Shown here piece after piece: positions 47,494 through 55,838 of a stretch of DNA of 64,000 nt (within the stretch, counting starts at the first letter, position 1; each line of letters starts with the position of its first letter). The translations under genes were made by a program, and so were the position numbers. Under the pieces are notes generated by a model. It did not search any database and was not told the origin of the DNA. It saw only the letters and a program-made list of their open reading frames with translations. The stretch is from positions 3,100,001-3,164,000 of the forward strand of contig NZ_CP108538.1 of the NCBI RefSeq assembly GCF_035994185.1, in the 5' to 3' direction. Origin of the DNA: Streptomyces sp. NBC_01217 (lineage in GTDB: Bacteria > Actinomycetota > Actinomycetes > Streptomycetales > Streptomycetaceae).

Positions 47494-49095
47494 TCAGTCC
47501 ATCTCGCCCTCCGGCGCGCCCCCGGACCCGTTGTCGTCCCCGCCGCCCTTGAGCCGGTTCGCCTGTCCGATCGCGGTCGCCAGCTTCCGCACCGAATCGT
47601 CCTCGGTCGCGGACGCCAACTCATCGGCCTTCGAGGCGAGTTCCCCGAGGCCCGGTGCGCCCGGCAGTTCGCCGCCGCGCAGTGCATCGGCGAAGTACGC
47701 GGCTACCGCGGTGACCTGTAGCCGCTTGCTGTCGCCGTCCCACAGCGGACCGTCGATCGCGTCCGTCCCGACCTTGCCCGTCTGCTCGTGCGGCGTACGC
47801 GTCCTGGGGTCCAGCCAGCGGACGGTGGCGGTCGCCACGTGCCCGGACGCGCCGTTCCTGAGGTGTACGGCGTAGAGCGCCGTCACCGTGTGGCCGGGGC
47901 CGACCTCGCCGCCGTCGACGCGGTCGTTGCGGAAGTCCTCGTCGGCGACCTTCCGGTCCTCGTAACCGATCAGCTTGAACTTCTCGACGGTCTTCGGGTC
48001 GAAGGCGACCTGGGCCTTGGCGTCGCGCGCCGTCAGTTCGAGGTGTGCGGGCAGCTGGTCGACGAAGACCTTTCGCGCCTGGGTGTCGTCGGCGATGTAG
48101 GTGGTGTGGCCGTCGCCCTTGTTGGTGAGCTGTTCCATCAGCGCGTCGCCGTAGTCGCTGCCGACGCCGACCCCGAAGAGGGTGATGCCGTACTCGCGGC
48201 GGGCGGAGTCGATGCGTTCGAGGATGGCGTCGGCGCCGGTCTCGCCGGTGTTGGCGAGGGCGTCGGAGAGCAGGACGACCCGGTTGTTGGCACCCTTGAC
48301 GCGGCCGTCGACGGCCTCTTCGTACCCGCGGGTGATGCCGGCTTCCACGTTGGTGGAGTCGGTGGGTTCCATGGAGTCGACCTTGTCGCGGATCTTCCCG
48401 CGGTGGTCGCGCAGCCGGGTCATCGGCAGCAGGGTGTTCGCCTCGTCGCTGAAGGTGACCAGGGAGATCGAGTCGTCGTCGCGGAGTTCGTCGGTGAGGA
48501 TGCCCAGGGACTCCTTCACCAGGTCGAGACGGCCCGGCTCGGCCATCGAGCCGGAGATGTCGACGACGAAGGTGAGTGCGGCGGGCGGGCGTTCGTCACG
48601 GGCGGGGGCGGCCCGGGTGGCCAGGCCGACCCGTACCAGCGACCAGCCGTCGGCCCCCGCCCCGGCCCCGGCGCGTGCCCCGTCCACGTTCACGGTGAAG
48701 CCGTTGCCGGCCGGGCGGCGGTAGCCCTGGCGGAAGCTGTTGACGAACTCCTCGGGCCGCACGGTGACCGGATCCGGCAGGCTGCCGTCGGAGAGGGTGC
48801 GGCGCGCGTAGCCGTACGAGGCGGTGTCGACGTCCAGGGCGAACGTGGAAAGGTAGTCGGGCGGCGCGGACTCCCGCAGCCCGTCCCGCTTCTTCGAACC
48901 GTCCGCACCCTCCGCGTTGTCTGCCGCACCGCCCGACGCGGCGGGCACGGGCGCCGGGGCGCCCCGGCGCTGGGCGGAGTCGTACGCCGTTCCGCTGGAT
49001 CCCCCCGAGCACCCGGTGAGCAGCACCCCTCCCGCCAGCAGCACGCCGAGTGCCCCTCGCCATGTCCGTATGTACGTCCCTGTCCGGCGTTCCAT
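47494..49095 (-). CDS. vWA-domain lipoprotein (YfbK-like)
   Basis: A 533-residue secreted lipoprotein. The lipobox VLLTGC places the lipidated Cys at 29. An N-terminal vWF-associated domain (about 80-150, YLSTFALDVDTASYGYARR) precedes the vWA domain (about 180-350) with intact MIDAS DISGS, Thr (DSTNVEAG) and Asp (LLSDALANTG). The C-terminal YfbK/DUF3520-type domain (about 355-515) follows. ATG 49095 has GGGGGCAGG upstream. Role unknown; such proteins are thought to bind partners at the cell surface. It is not close in sequence to the cytoplasmic vWA protein at 23.5 kb. Confidence 0.9.
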   Translation of the reverse strand: MERRTGTYIRTWRGALGVLLAGGVLLTGCSGGSSGTAYDSAQRRGAPAPVPAASGGAADNAEGADGSKKRDGLRESAPPDYLSTFALDVDTASYGYARRTLSDGSLPDPVTVRPEEFVNSFRQGYRRPAGNGFTVNVDGARAGAGAGADGWSLVRVGLATRAAPARDERPPAALTFVVDISGSMAEPGRLDLVKESLGILTDELRDDDSISLVTFSDEANTLLPMTRLRDHRGKIRDKVDSMEPTDSTNVEAGITRGYEEAVDGRVKGANNRVVLLSDALANTGETGADAILERIDSARREYGITLFGVGVGSDYGDALMEQLTNKGDGHTTYIADDTQARKVFVDQLPAHLELTARDAKAQVAFDPKTVEKFKLIGYEDRKVADEDFRNDRVDGGEVGPGHTVTALYAVHLRNGASGHVATATVRWLDPRTRTPHEQTGKVGTDAIDGPLWDGDSKRLQVTAVAAYFADALRGGELPGAPGLGELASKADELASATEDDSVRKLATAIGQANRLKGGGDDNGSGGAPEGEMD

Positions 49096-49227
49096 GACCT
49101 GCCCCCAACGTCGTCGTGTCAGCACTTGTGAATGTGACGCGCGAGAGGGCGGCCAGGAGCAGTCGAAGACGTTGCGGATGAATCTCGATGCGGCAACGGA
49201 GGCCGGGAGGTCGGTGGAAGATCAAGC

Positions 49228-50121
49228 TCAGGACACGATGTCCTTACGACTGAACCCCCGGAACGCGAAAGCGAACAGGATCAGGGCATACGTCACCGAG
49301 ATCGCCGCGCCCTTTGCCATGCCGCCCCATTCCAGATCGGGCTGCAGCGCGTCCGCCCAGGCGAACTGCCAGTGCGCGGGCAGGAATTCGCGCCAGGAGC
49401 CGAGCGCGGTGACGGCGTCCAGCACATTGCCGACGATGGTCAGCCCGACCGCCCCGCCGACCGCGCCCAGCGGGGCGTCGGTCTTCGTCGACAGCCAGAA
49501 CGCCAGCCCCGCGGTGACCAGTTGGGAGACGAAGACGAACGCGACGACAAGCGCGAGGCGCGGCACGGTGTCCGAGGTCGCGAGTGCGCCGCCGGTGGGG
49601 AGTTCGAGCGGCCCCCAGCCGTACGCGACGGCTCCCGCGGCCAGCGCGACGAGTGGCAGCAGCACCATCGCGGCCAGGCTGAAGCCGAGCGCCACGACGA
49701 GCTTGCTCCACAGCAGCCTGGCCCGTGGCACGGGCGCCGCGAGCAGATAGCGCAGCGACGACCAGCTGGCCTCGGAGGCCACGGTGTCCCCGCAGAACAG
49801 CGCCACCGGCACGACGAGCAGGAACCCGGCGGACACGAAGAGGCAGGTCGCGGCGAAGTTCGCGGCGGACGCGGTCGCGGTGTCCATCAGAGTGAGCCGG
49901 TCGCCGCCGCCCCGCGAGGACGGTGTGCCGCCGATCGCGAACGCGGCGATCAGGATGAACGGCAGCGCCGCCAGCACCCCGCCCATGAGCAGGGTGCGGC
50001 GCCTGCGCAGCTGGCGTACGGCCTCGACGCGCAGCGGCAGGGTGTGCCGGGCCCGGTAGCCGGGCGCCACGGCGGGTTCTGTGACATCGACAGCTTCTGT
50101 GACATCGACTGCGGCACTCAT
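49228..50121 (-). CDS. ABC-2 type transporter permease
   Basis: A 297-residue permease with six predicted membrane helices (about 42-65, 90-112, 135-165, 195-215, 225-245, 265-285). It starts with a soluble segment that contains a 15-bp duplication encoding AVDVTE twice. ATG 50121 overlaps the stop of the hydrolase-ATPase gene (ATGA), so the two are co-translated. The partner supplies the ATPase; substrate unknown. Confidence 0.9.
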   Translation of the reverse strand: MSAAVDVTEAVDVTEPAVAPGYRARHTLPLRVEAVRQLRRRRTLLMGGVLAALPFILIAAFAIGGTPSSRGGGDRLTLMDTATASAANFAATCLFVSAGFLLVVPVALFCGDTVASEASWSSLRYLLAAPVPRARLLWSKLVVALGFSLAAMVLLPLVALAAGAVAYGWGPLELPTGGALATSDTVPRLALVVAFVFVSQLVTAGLAFWLSTKTDAPLGAVGGAVGLTIVGNVLDAVTALGSWREFLPAHWQFAWADALQPDLEWGGMAKGAAISVTYALILFAFAFRGFSRKDIVS

Positions 50122-52778
50122 GCGGAGCCTCCGGAGATCAGGGTGAGGAACGCGTCCTCCAGGCGGCGGTGCGGCCCGACGCCGGTCAACGGCACGTCCA
50201 GCCTGACCAGTTCGGCGATCAGCCCGGACGGGCCGGCGCCGTCGAGCCGTACGAGCAGTCCACGGCCGTCTTCCGTGCGGACGGCCGAGCCGATCCCCGG
50301 CAGCGCGGCGACCTTCTCCACGAGGGGTTCGGCCACCTCCTGCGCGCTGGTGACGAGCAGCATGTCGCCGGAGCCGGTGATCTCGGCGACCGGGCCTGCC
50401 TGGACGAGCCGGCCGCGGTCCATGACCACGAGGTGGGTGCAGGACTGTTCGACCTCGGAGAGGAGATGGCTGGAGACGATGACGGTCCGGCCCCCGGCCG
50501 CGTACCGGATCATCACGTCGCGCATCTCGCGGATCTGGGGCGGGTCGAGTCCGTTGGTCGGTTCGTCGAGGATGAGCAGGTCCGGCATGCCGAGCATGGC
50601 CTGGGCGATGGCGAGCCGTTGCCGCATGCCCTGCGAGTACGTGCGCACGGCGCGGGCCAGCGCGTCACCGAGCCCGGCGATCTCCAGGGCCTCCTCGATG
50701 TACGCGTCCTCGGCGGGGCGCCCGGTGGCCTGCCAGTACAGCTCCAGGTTGGCGCGCCCGGACAGATGCGGCAGGAAGCCCGCCCCTTCGACGAACGAGC
50801 CGACGCGCGACAGCACGGGCGCGCCCGGCCCGATGGCCTGCCCGAAGACACGGATCTCGCCGTCGTCGGGTGTGATGAGCCCCATGAGCATGCGCAGGGT
50901 CGTGGTCTTGCCCGCGCCGTTGGGTCCGAGGAGGCCGAGCACCTGTCCCTTCTCAACACGGAAGGAGAGTTCCTTCACGGCGTACCGGTCGGCGGACCCG
51001 GCGTACTTCTTCGACAGGCCGGTGATCTGGAGGGGTACGCCGGTGAGCGCCGGGTCGGGTGCGGGGGTCGCGGTGCGGCGGCGGGCGGTGAGCAGCAGCA
51101 GGGCGGCGATCACGACGGCGGCGGCCGGGAGTCCCCAGGTCCACCAGGGCAGGGTGGCCGCCGCGGTCTTCAGGGCCGGGGCGGTGGGGACGGTCAGCGG
51201 GCCGGCGGGGGTCACCTTGTACGTGGTCGGCGCGGCCGGCGAGGCGTAACCGAGGTCGGTGGCGGAGAGGACCAGGCGGAGCCGGTGTCCCGCGTCGAAT
51301 TGGTGGTCGACGGCGGGGAGGGTCAGCCGCACGTCCTTGCCCTGCTGGGACTGCGGGATCCGGAAGGGCGCGACGAGCTGGGAGGGCAGCACCTGCTGCC
51401 TGCCGTCCGGCGACACGTCGTACACCTTGCCGAACAGCACGGCATCACCCTGCGCCGCGTCCACTTCGACCCGTACGGTCGGTGATCCGGTGACGCGCAG
51501 GGATGTGGTCAGCGGGGCCGATTCGAAGCGGGCGTACTGCCCGGGGAAGTCGAGCGAGAGGCCGACGCCGAGGGACGACAGCTGGGAGAGTCCGCCGCCG
51601 ACGCCGGGAACGGCCGAGATGGCGGGCGGGTTGGCCCCTGCGGGGTTACGGAACGTCTGCGTCCGGCGCCCGAGATCGATCGCTTCTCCTCCGCTGCCCA
51701 GCCCCGGATACGTGGCGCTGCTCGCCCCGCGCGTGAGGGCGGCCCCGTCGGTGGAGTCGATGCCTCCGGTCCGGGTGACGCGGAATCCGGGCCCGGTGTC
51801 GGCGCCCTTGTCGCCCTTCAGATACCGGTCGAACCAGCCGCCGATGCGCTGTCGCACGCGGTCGGTCTCCAGGTCGCCGCCGTCGTGTCCGCCTGCGATC
51901 CAGTCGACGGCGACCGGTGCGCCGTTGCCGCTGATCGCCTCGGCCATGGCGTCGGCCTGGCCGAGCGGGAAGAGGGAGTCGCTCTGACCCTGCACGATGA
52001 GCGCGGGGACCTTGATGCGGTCGGCGACGGCGCTCGGGGAACGCTCGGTCAGCAGGGCACGCGCGGCGGCGTCCGGCTCTCCGCTGACGGCGACCCGTTC
52101 GTACATGTCGCAGAGCTGCTTCTCGAACTTCTGGCAGCCGCCGCCGGTGGTGACGAAGATTCCGGCCCAGAGCTTCTTGAAGACTCCGTCGGGGAACAGG
52201 GCGTCGGCCAGGTTCCAGTAGGTGATCTGCGGGGCGATGGCGTCGACGCGCTTGTCGTATCCGGCGGCGAGGAGCGAGACGGCCCCGCCGTAGGAGGCGC
52301 CGGTGATCCCGACCCGGGGGTCGCCCTTGCCGTCGAGCTCCACCTCGGGCCGGTCCGCGAGCCAGTCGATCAGCCGGGACACGTCCTTGACCTCGCGGTC
52401 GGGGGCGTTGAGCGAGATCTCCCCACCCGATTTCCCGAACCCGCGGGCGGACCAGGTCAGCACGGCGTAGCCTGCATCGGCCAGCTGCTCGGCCTGCGCC
52501 CGCACATCGCTCTTGCTGCCGCCGAACCCGTGCCCGATCAGCACGGCGGGCCGGTGCTCCGTGCCCCCGGTGGTGAAGTACGAGGTGTCGATGGACACGC
52601 CGTCGACGCGCATCATCCGGTCCTGGCGGTGCACGGCGGGTGCGCCGTCGTCGGCCGCGGCGGTCCAGGTGCCCGCACCGGCCAGCACGACGAGCGCGGC
52701 GAGGCCCGCGGCCCACCGGCCGCGTTTACGGGGCAGCAGCCGCCGCCACCGGGACGTACGCGCAATAGGGGTCTCCAT
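50118..52778 (-). CDS. Fusion of X-Pro peptidase-like alpha/beta hydrolase with an ABC ATPase
   Basis: An 886-residue two-function protein. An N-terminal membrane helix (about 22-42) exports a CocE/X-Pro dipeptidyl-peptidase-like hydrolase (about 60-390; nucleophile Ser162 in GITGASYGGA, later Asp/His in QGQSDSLFPLG and AGGHDGG). A beta-sandwich of the X-Pro C-terminal type (about 395-535) and a second membrane helix (about 545-565) follow. The chain then continues inside the cell as an ABC ATPase (about 580-886) with Walker A GPNGAGKTTT, signature YSQGMRQRLAIA and Walker B LLILDEPTNGLDPP. Two helices put the hydrolase outside and the ATPase inside. ATG 52778 begins the basic N-terminus. Confidence 0.9.
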   Translation of the reverse strand: METPIARTSRWRRLLPRKRGRWAAGLAALVVLAGAGTWTAAADDGAPAVHRQDRMMRVDGVSIDTSYFTTGGTEHRPAVLIGHGFGGSKSDVRAQAEQLADAGYAVLTWSARGFGKSGGEISLNAPDREVKDVSRLIDWLADRPEVELDGKGDPRVGITGASYGGAVSLLAAGYDKRVDAIAPQITYWNLADALFPDGVFKKLWAGIFVTTGGGCQKFEKQLCDMYERVAVSGEPDAAARALLTERSPSAVADRIKVPALIVQGQSDSLFPLGQADAMAEAISGNGAPVAVDWIAGGHDGGDLETDRVRQRIGGWFDRYLKGDKGADTGPGFRVTRTGGIDSTDGAALTRGASSATYPGLGSGGEAIDLGRRTQTFRNPAGANPPAISAVPGVGGGLSQLSSLGVGLSLDFPGQYARFESAPLTTSLRVTGSPTVRVEVDAAQGDAVLFGKVYDVSPDGRQQVLPSQLVAPFRIPQSQQGKDVRLTLPAVDHQFDAGHRLRLVLSATDLGYASPAAPTTYKVTPAGPLTVPTAPALKTAAATLPWWTWGLPAAAVVIAALLLLTARRRTATPAPDPALTGVPLQITGLSKKYAGSADRYAVKELSFRVEKGQVLGLLGPNGAGKTTTLRMLMGLITPDDGEIRVFGQAIGPGAPVLSRVGSFVEGAGFLPHLSGRANLELYWQATGRPAEDAYIEEALEIAGLGDALARAVRTYSQGMRQRLAIAQAMLGMPDLLILDEPTNGLDPPQIREMRDVMIRYAAGGRTVIVSSHLLSEVEQSCTHLVVMDRGRLVQAGPVAEITGSGDMLLVTSAQEVAEPLVEKVAALPGIGSAVRTEDGRGLLVRLDGAGPSGLIAELVRLDVPLTGVGPHRRLEDAFLTLISGGSA

Positions 52779-52935
52779 ACTTCCCGACCCTAAGCGGACG
52801 GCCGCCGCGCACGGGCAGCCGCCAGGGGGAACTCCGCGGCCTCCTTGCGGCGTACGGCACTCCCCCGCCGTACTCCAGACGCGGTATGCCGGACCATCGG
52901 CCGGACGGTCGGGACCCACCGGCGGCGGGCGCGGC

Positions 52936-53658
52936 TCACTTGGTGTTCATGATCAGACCGATGTGGGTGAAGTAGGCGAGCGCCCCGAAGAGGAAGTACG
53001 CCAGTCCGGCCAGTCCCCAGGCGACCCCGACGACCTGGACCGTCCGCCCGCTCGGCCTGCGCAGCGCGAACGGGAACAGAATCGCGCCGATACCCACCAG
53101 AAGGTACGCCCCGGACACAAAGCTCGTCTCCACCACCGGCCACTCGGCGAACAACCCCGCGATGGGCTCTTCGGCGGGTGCGGCGAAAATGGTGTACTTC
53201 CAGCCTGCGGCGGCGATTCCCAGACAGGCCAGCCCGACGCCGAACACCAGAACGGAGATGGGTGCGGTGACACGGACCGTGTGGACGATGCGGTCGGAGG
53301 CGTTGATCCCGGCACCGCGCTTCCACAGGTAGAGGGACGCGGCGAGGAGAACGACACCGAAGATCACGGCCGGTTCGCCGAAGATGATGTTGTTCTGCGG
53401 GAAGCCGCCTCCGACGAGCGGCCAGGCCAAGCTCATATGGAGGCCGGTGATGAGCAGGACGAGGCCGATGGCGCCGAAGGCCAGCGCCCAGCCGTCGGGG
53501 GTGACGGTGCGCCCGGACGCCAGCAGCTGGCGCCCCAACGCCACCACGAGCAGCAGCCCGGCACCGGCGGACAACGAAATGATCGTGTTGTACAGCGTCA
53601 GCCCGGTCCAGTCGATCTTCAGGCCGGGAGCCGCGAGGGTGAGGGCGAGAAGGGTCAT
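52936..53658 (-). CDS. DUF981-like integral membrane protein
   Basis: A 240-residue protein with about seven membrane helices evenly spaced along its length, including the distinctive GLHMSLAWPLVGGGFPQNNIIFGEPAVIFG loop-helix (about 70-99), which fits the DUF981 family. No enzymatic motif is seen. It is a single gene; ATG 53658 is the most downstream start that keeps the first helix complete. Confidence 0.82.
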   Translation of the reverse strand: MTLLALTLAAPGLKIDWTGLTLYNTIISLSAGAGLLLVVALGRQLLASGRTVTPDGWALAFGAIGLVLLITGLHMSLAWPLVGGGFPQNNIIFGEPAVIFGVVLLAASLYLWKRGAGINASDRIVHTVRVTAPISVLVFGVGLACLGIAAAGWKYTIFAAPAEEPIAGLFAEWPVVETSFVSGAYLLVGIGAILFPFALRRPSGRTVQVVGVAWGLAGLAYFLFGALAYFTHIGLIMNTK

Positions 53659-53846
53659 GAACGGAACGTAACGCCGGTTATGTCGGCCCGCAGACCGACT
53701 AACCCTTTTGCCTGATTCAACGGATCGCGGGCGTGCGCCACGCACTCGGCCACGCGCTCAGCCACGCCTCACGGCCAGGCCGCAGAGGGCCGCTCCGGTC
53801 CCTGACGCGGATGACGGTGGGGCCGGTGACTGGCAGGATCGACGGC

Positions 53847-54299
53847 ATGGGGGTTCTCTTCGGCTACTACGCCGCCGCTGATGACGAAGACGCCGCTCGG
53901 GCCGTGGTCCGTGAGGACGGACAGCCACCGACCGGGGCGGGGTACGACGAACTCGTCGTGAAGGGCATGGACCCGGTCCTCGATCTGCTCCCGGCAGAGG
54001 CGCTCTTCACGGGGAGATCGGCCGACGCCGTCGAGGCCGACCCCAGGCACGGCCACCTGGTCGCGATGGCGGAAGGCGGCCAGGTCGTCAGCCTGTCACT
54101 CACGGACTCCTTTCGCGACTCGCTCGCCCGCTGCGACCGGGATCGGTTGGATGACGTGGCCCGCGACTGGTCCGCGTCCGGTGTGTTCGACGCCGAGGCG
54201 GACCTGAGCAAAATCGCCGGCTTCCTGAAGGATCTCGCCGCTCTCGCGGAGAGGGCCTCCACGCGCGGCCACCGGCTGTACTGCCGGATCAGCGCGTGA
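53847..54299 (+). CDS. Hypothetical protein, DUF1877-like
   Basis: A 150-residue acidic soluble protein beginning MGVLFGYYAAADDEDAAR, reminiscent of the small YfbM/DUF1877 family, though the match is weak. No motif or membrane segment is seen. ATG 53847 is chosen because upstream codons look random. It precedes the leucine-rich-repeat gene by 40 bp and may be co-transcribed with it. Confidence 0.65.
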   Translation: MGVLFGYYAAADDEDAARAVVREDGQPPTGAGYDELVVKGMDPVLDLLPAEALFTGRSADAVEADPRHGHLVAMAEGGQVVSLSLTDSFRDSLARCDRDRLDDVARDWSASGVFDAEADLSKIAGFLKDLAALAERASTRGHRLYCRISA

Positions 54300-54339
54300 T
54301 GGTGCGGGGCCGCGGCATGAACACAAGAGGTGCGTGGTT

Positions 54340-55059
54340 GTGAGAAGCGTGCTGAACCTTTGGCGCCAAGAACTCGGCGAAGTACCGGAATCGGTCTGGC
54401 AACGCACCGAGCTCCGTGTGCTGATCCTCGCGGACAACGGACTGACGGCCCTCCCTCCGGGGATCGGCCGACTGCGCCTGCTCCACACCCTGGACCTCGG
54501 TCACAACGCGCTCACGGCGGTGCCCGGCGAACTGGGAGAACTGACCGGGCTCAGCGGCTGTCTCTACCTGCACGACAACCAGCTGTCACACCTGCCGGAC
54601 CGCATCGGACACTTGACACGACTGCGCTACCTCAACATCGGCGAGAACCACCTCACCACTCTCCCGGATCCCATCGGCGAGATGGCCTCCCTCATCGAAC
54701 TCAGGGCCCAGCACAACCGCCTCACCGCTCTGCCCACGTCCATCGGACAGCTCCGGAACCTGCGTGAGCTCTGGCTCCGGGGGAACGCGATCACGACCTT
54801 GCCGCCCTCGATCGTCGGCCTGCGCGAACTCCGCCACCTGGACCTGCGCGAAAACTCCGTGTCCGAGCTGCCGCAGTCGCTGTCCCGCCTTCCGCGACTG
54901 CGTCACATCGACCTGCGGAGCAACCGCCTTGTCCAACTGCCGGACTGGCTCGCGGAGATGCCGTCGCTGGAGAAACTGGACCTGCGCTGGAACGGGATCG
55001 ACCCGTCTCTGCCCCTCCTGACCGAACTGGAACGCCGGGGCTGCTTCGTCCTGGCATGA
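54340..55059 (+). CDS. Leucine-rich-repeat protein
   Basis: A 239-residue cytoplasmic protein made almost wholly of about eight 23-residue leucine-rich repeats (LRVLILADNGLTALPPGIGRL, LHTLDLGHNALTAVPGELGEL and so on; consensus LxxLDLxxNxLxxLPxxIxxL, as in the Ras-group/SHOC2 class). It has no signal peptide or catalytic domain, so a protein-binding role is likely. GTG 54340 is preferred over GTG 54334 because AGAGG lies 9 bases upstream. LRR genes of this class are sporadic in Streptomyces and often acquired. Confidence 0.87.
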   Translation: MRSVLNLWRQELGEVPESVWQRTELRVLILADNGLTALPPGIGRLRLLHTLDLGHNALTAVPGELGELTGLSGCLYLHDNQLSHLPDRIGHLTRLRYLNIGENHLTTLPDPIGEMASLIELRAQHNRLTALPTSIGQLRNLRELWLRGNAITTLPPSIVGLRELRHLDLRENSVSELPQSLSRLPRLRHIDLRSNRLVQLPDWLAEMPSLEKLDLRWNGIDPSLPLLTELERRGCFVLA

Positions 55060-55086
55060 AGCGCACCGGCCGATGTCGGCCATGTG

Positions 55087-55674
55087 TCACGTTCCCGGCA
55101 CATGGGTCGGGTACGGCAACTCCTCCGGCAGGAGCTCCGCCGCCTCGTCGAGCCCTCCGTCCCGCACCAGTTCGTGGATCTGCCGGGCGAGCGGGGTGAC
55201 GTCACGGATGGACACCGTCCACTCGTCCGCGTAACGCCGCGCCGCCTCACCGCAGAGCCCGAGCTGGAGGGAGCGGTGCGGGAGCCGGTTCAGGCGCAGG
55301 TCGCGCTCGGGATCCCACTGGACGCGGGCCGGGCTCCGGCGCAGTTCGCGCTGCCAGGTGGCGCGGTCGGGGTGCACTCCCCGTACGTAATGCGAGAGTT
55401 CGGAGTTCGCCAGGGCCCAGTCGAAGCCCTCACGGGTGATCTCGACGGCCAGGACGGCCTCCTGACCCTCCTTCAGGGCCCAGCCGCAGCGATACATCAT
55501 CCACAGAAAGCTCGGCTTGATCCATGTCATGCGATCACGCTTCCAGGCGCTCGGGAAGCGCCCGTCACGTGCAGCAGGAAGGCCGATGAACGGGCTGTAC
55601 GCCTGGTAGACGGTGACGGTCGTGTCCGTGTGCTGGGCGCGGATCTCGTGCTGTGGCCTGGTCGGGATGGTCAT
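55087..55674 (-). CDS. DUF4291-family protein
   Basis: A 195-residue soluble protein starting MTIPTRPQHEIRAQH. It contains TVTVYQAYSPFIG, RMTWIKPSFLWMMYRCGW and QWDPERDLRLNRLPHRSLQLGL, the hallmark stretches of DUF4291. The function of the family is unknown. ATG 55674 starts the conserved N-terminus. It converges with the LRR gene (27-bp gap). Confidence 0.85.
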   Translation of the reverse strand: MTIPTRPQHEIRAQHTDTTVTVYQAYSPFIGLPAARDGRFPSAWKRDRMTWIKPSFLWMMYRCGWALKEGQEAVLAVEITREGFDWALANSELSHYVRGVHPDRATWQRELRRSPARVQWDPERDLRLNRLPHRSLQLGLCGEAARRYADEWTVSIRDVTPLARQIHELVRDGGLDEAAELLPEELPYPTHVPGT

Positions 55675-55787
55675 GGCCCCATCACAGCACCGGCGCGGCC
55701 CGCGCGGCGAGCGAGTTACGGGTGCCGGCAACGACTTGATCGCGCTGCGGTGCGTGGGCCCGCGGCGGCTCCGAGATCACACGGCGG

Positions 55788-55820
55788 CGGCCCGTACGGA
55801 TACAGCGTCCGTACGGGCCG
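55788..55820 (-). terminator. Terminator of the iol-mmsA operon
   Basis: CGGCCCGTACGGA (55788-55800) and TCCGTACGGGCCG (55808-55820) form a perfect 13-bp stem with a 7-base loop. It lies 18 bases after the mmsA stop on the minus strand. Confidence 0.9.
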
Positions 55821-55838
55821 TCGAGGTGGGGCGGTCGG

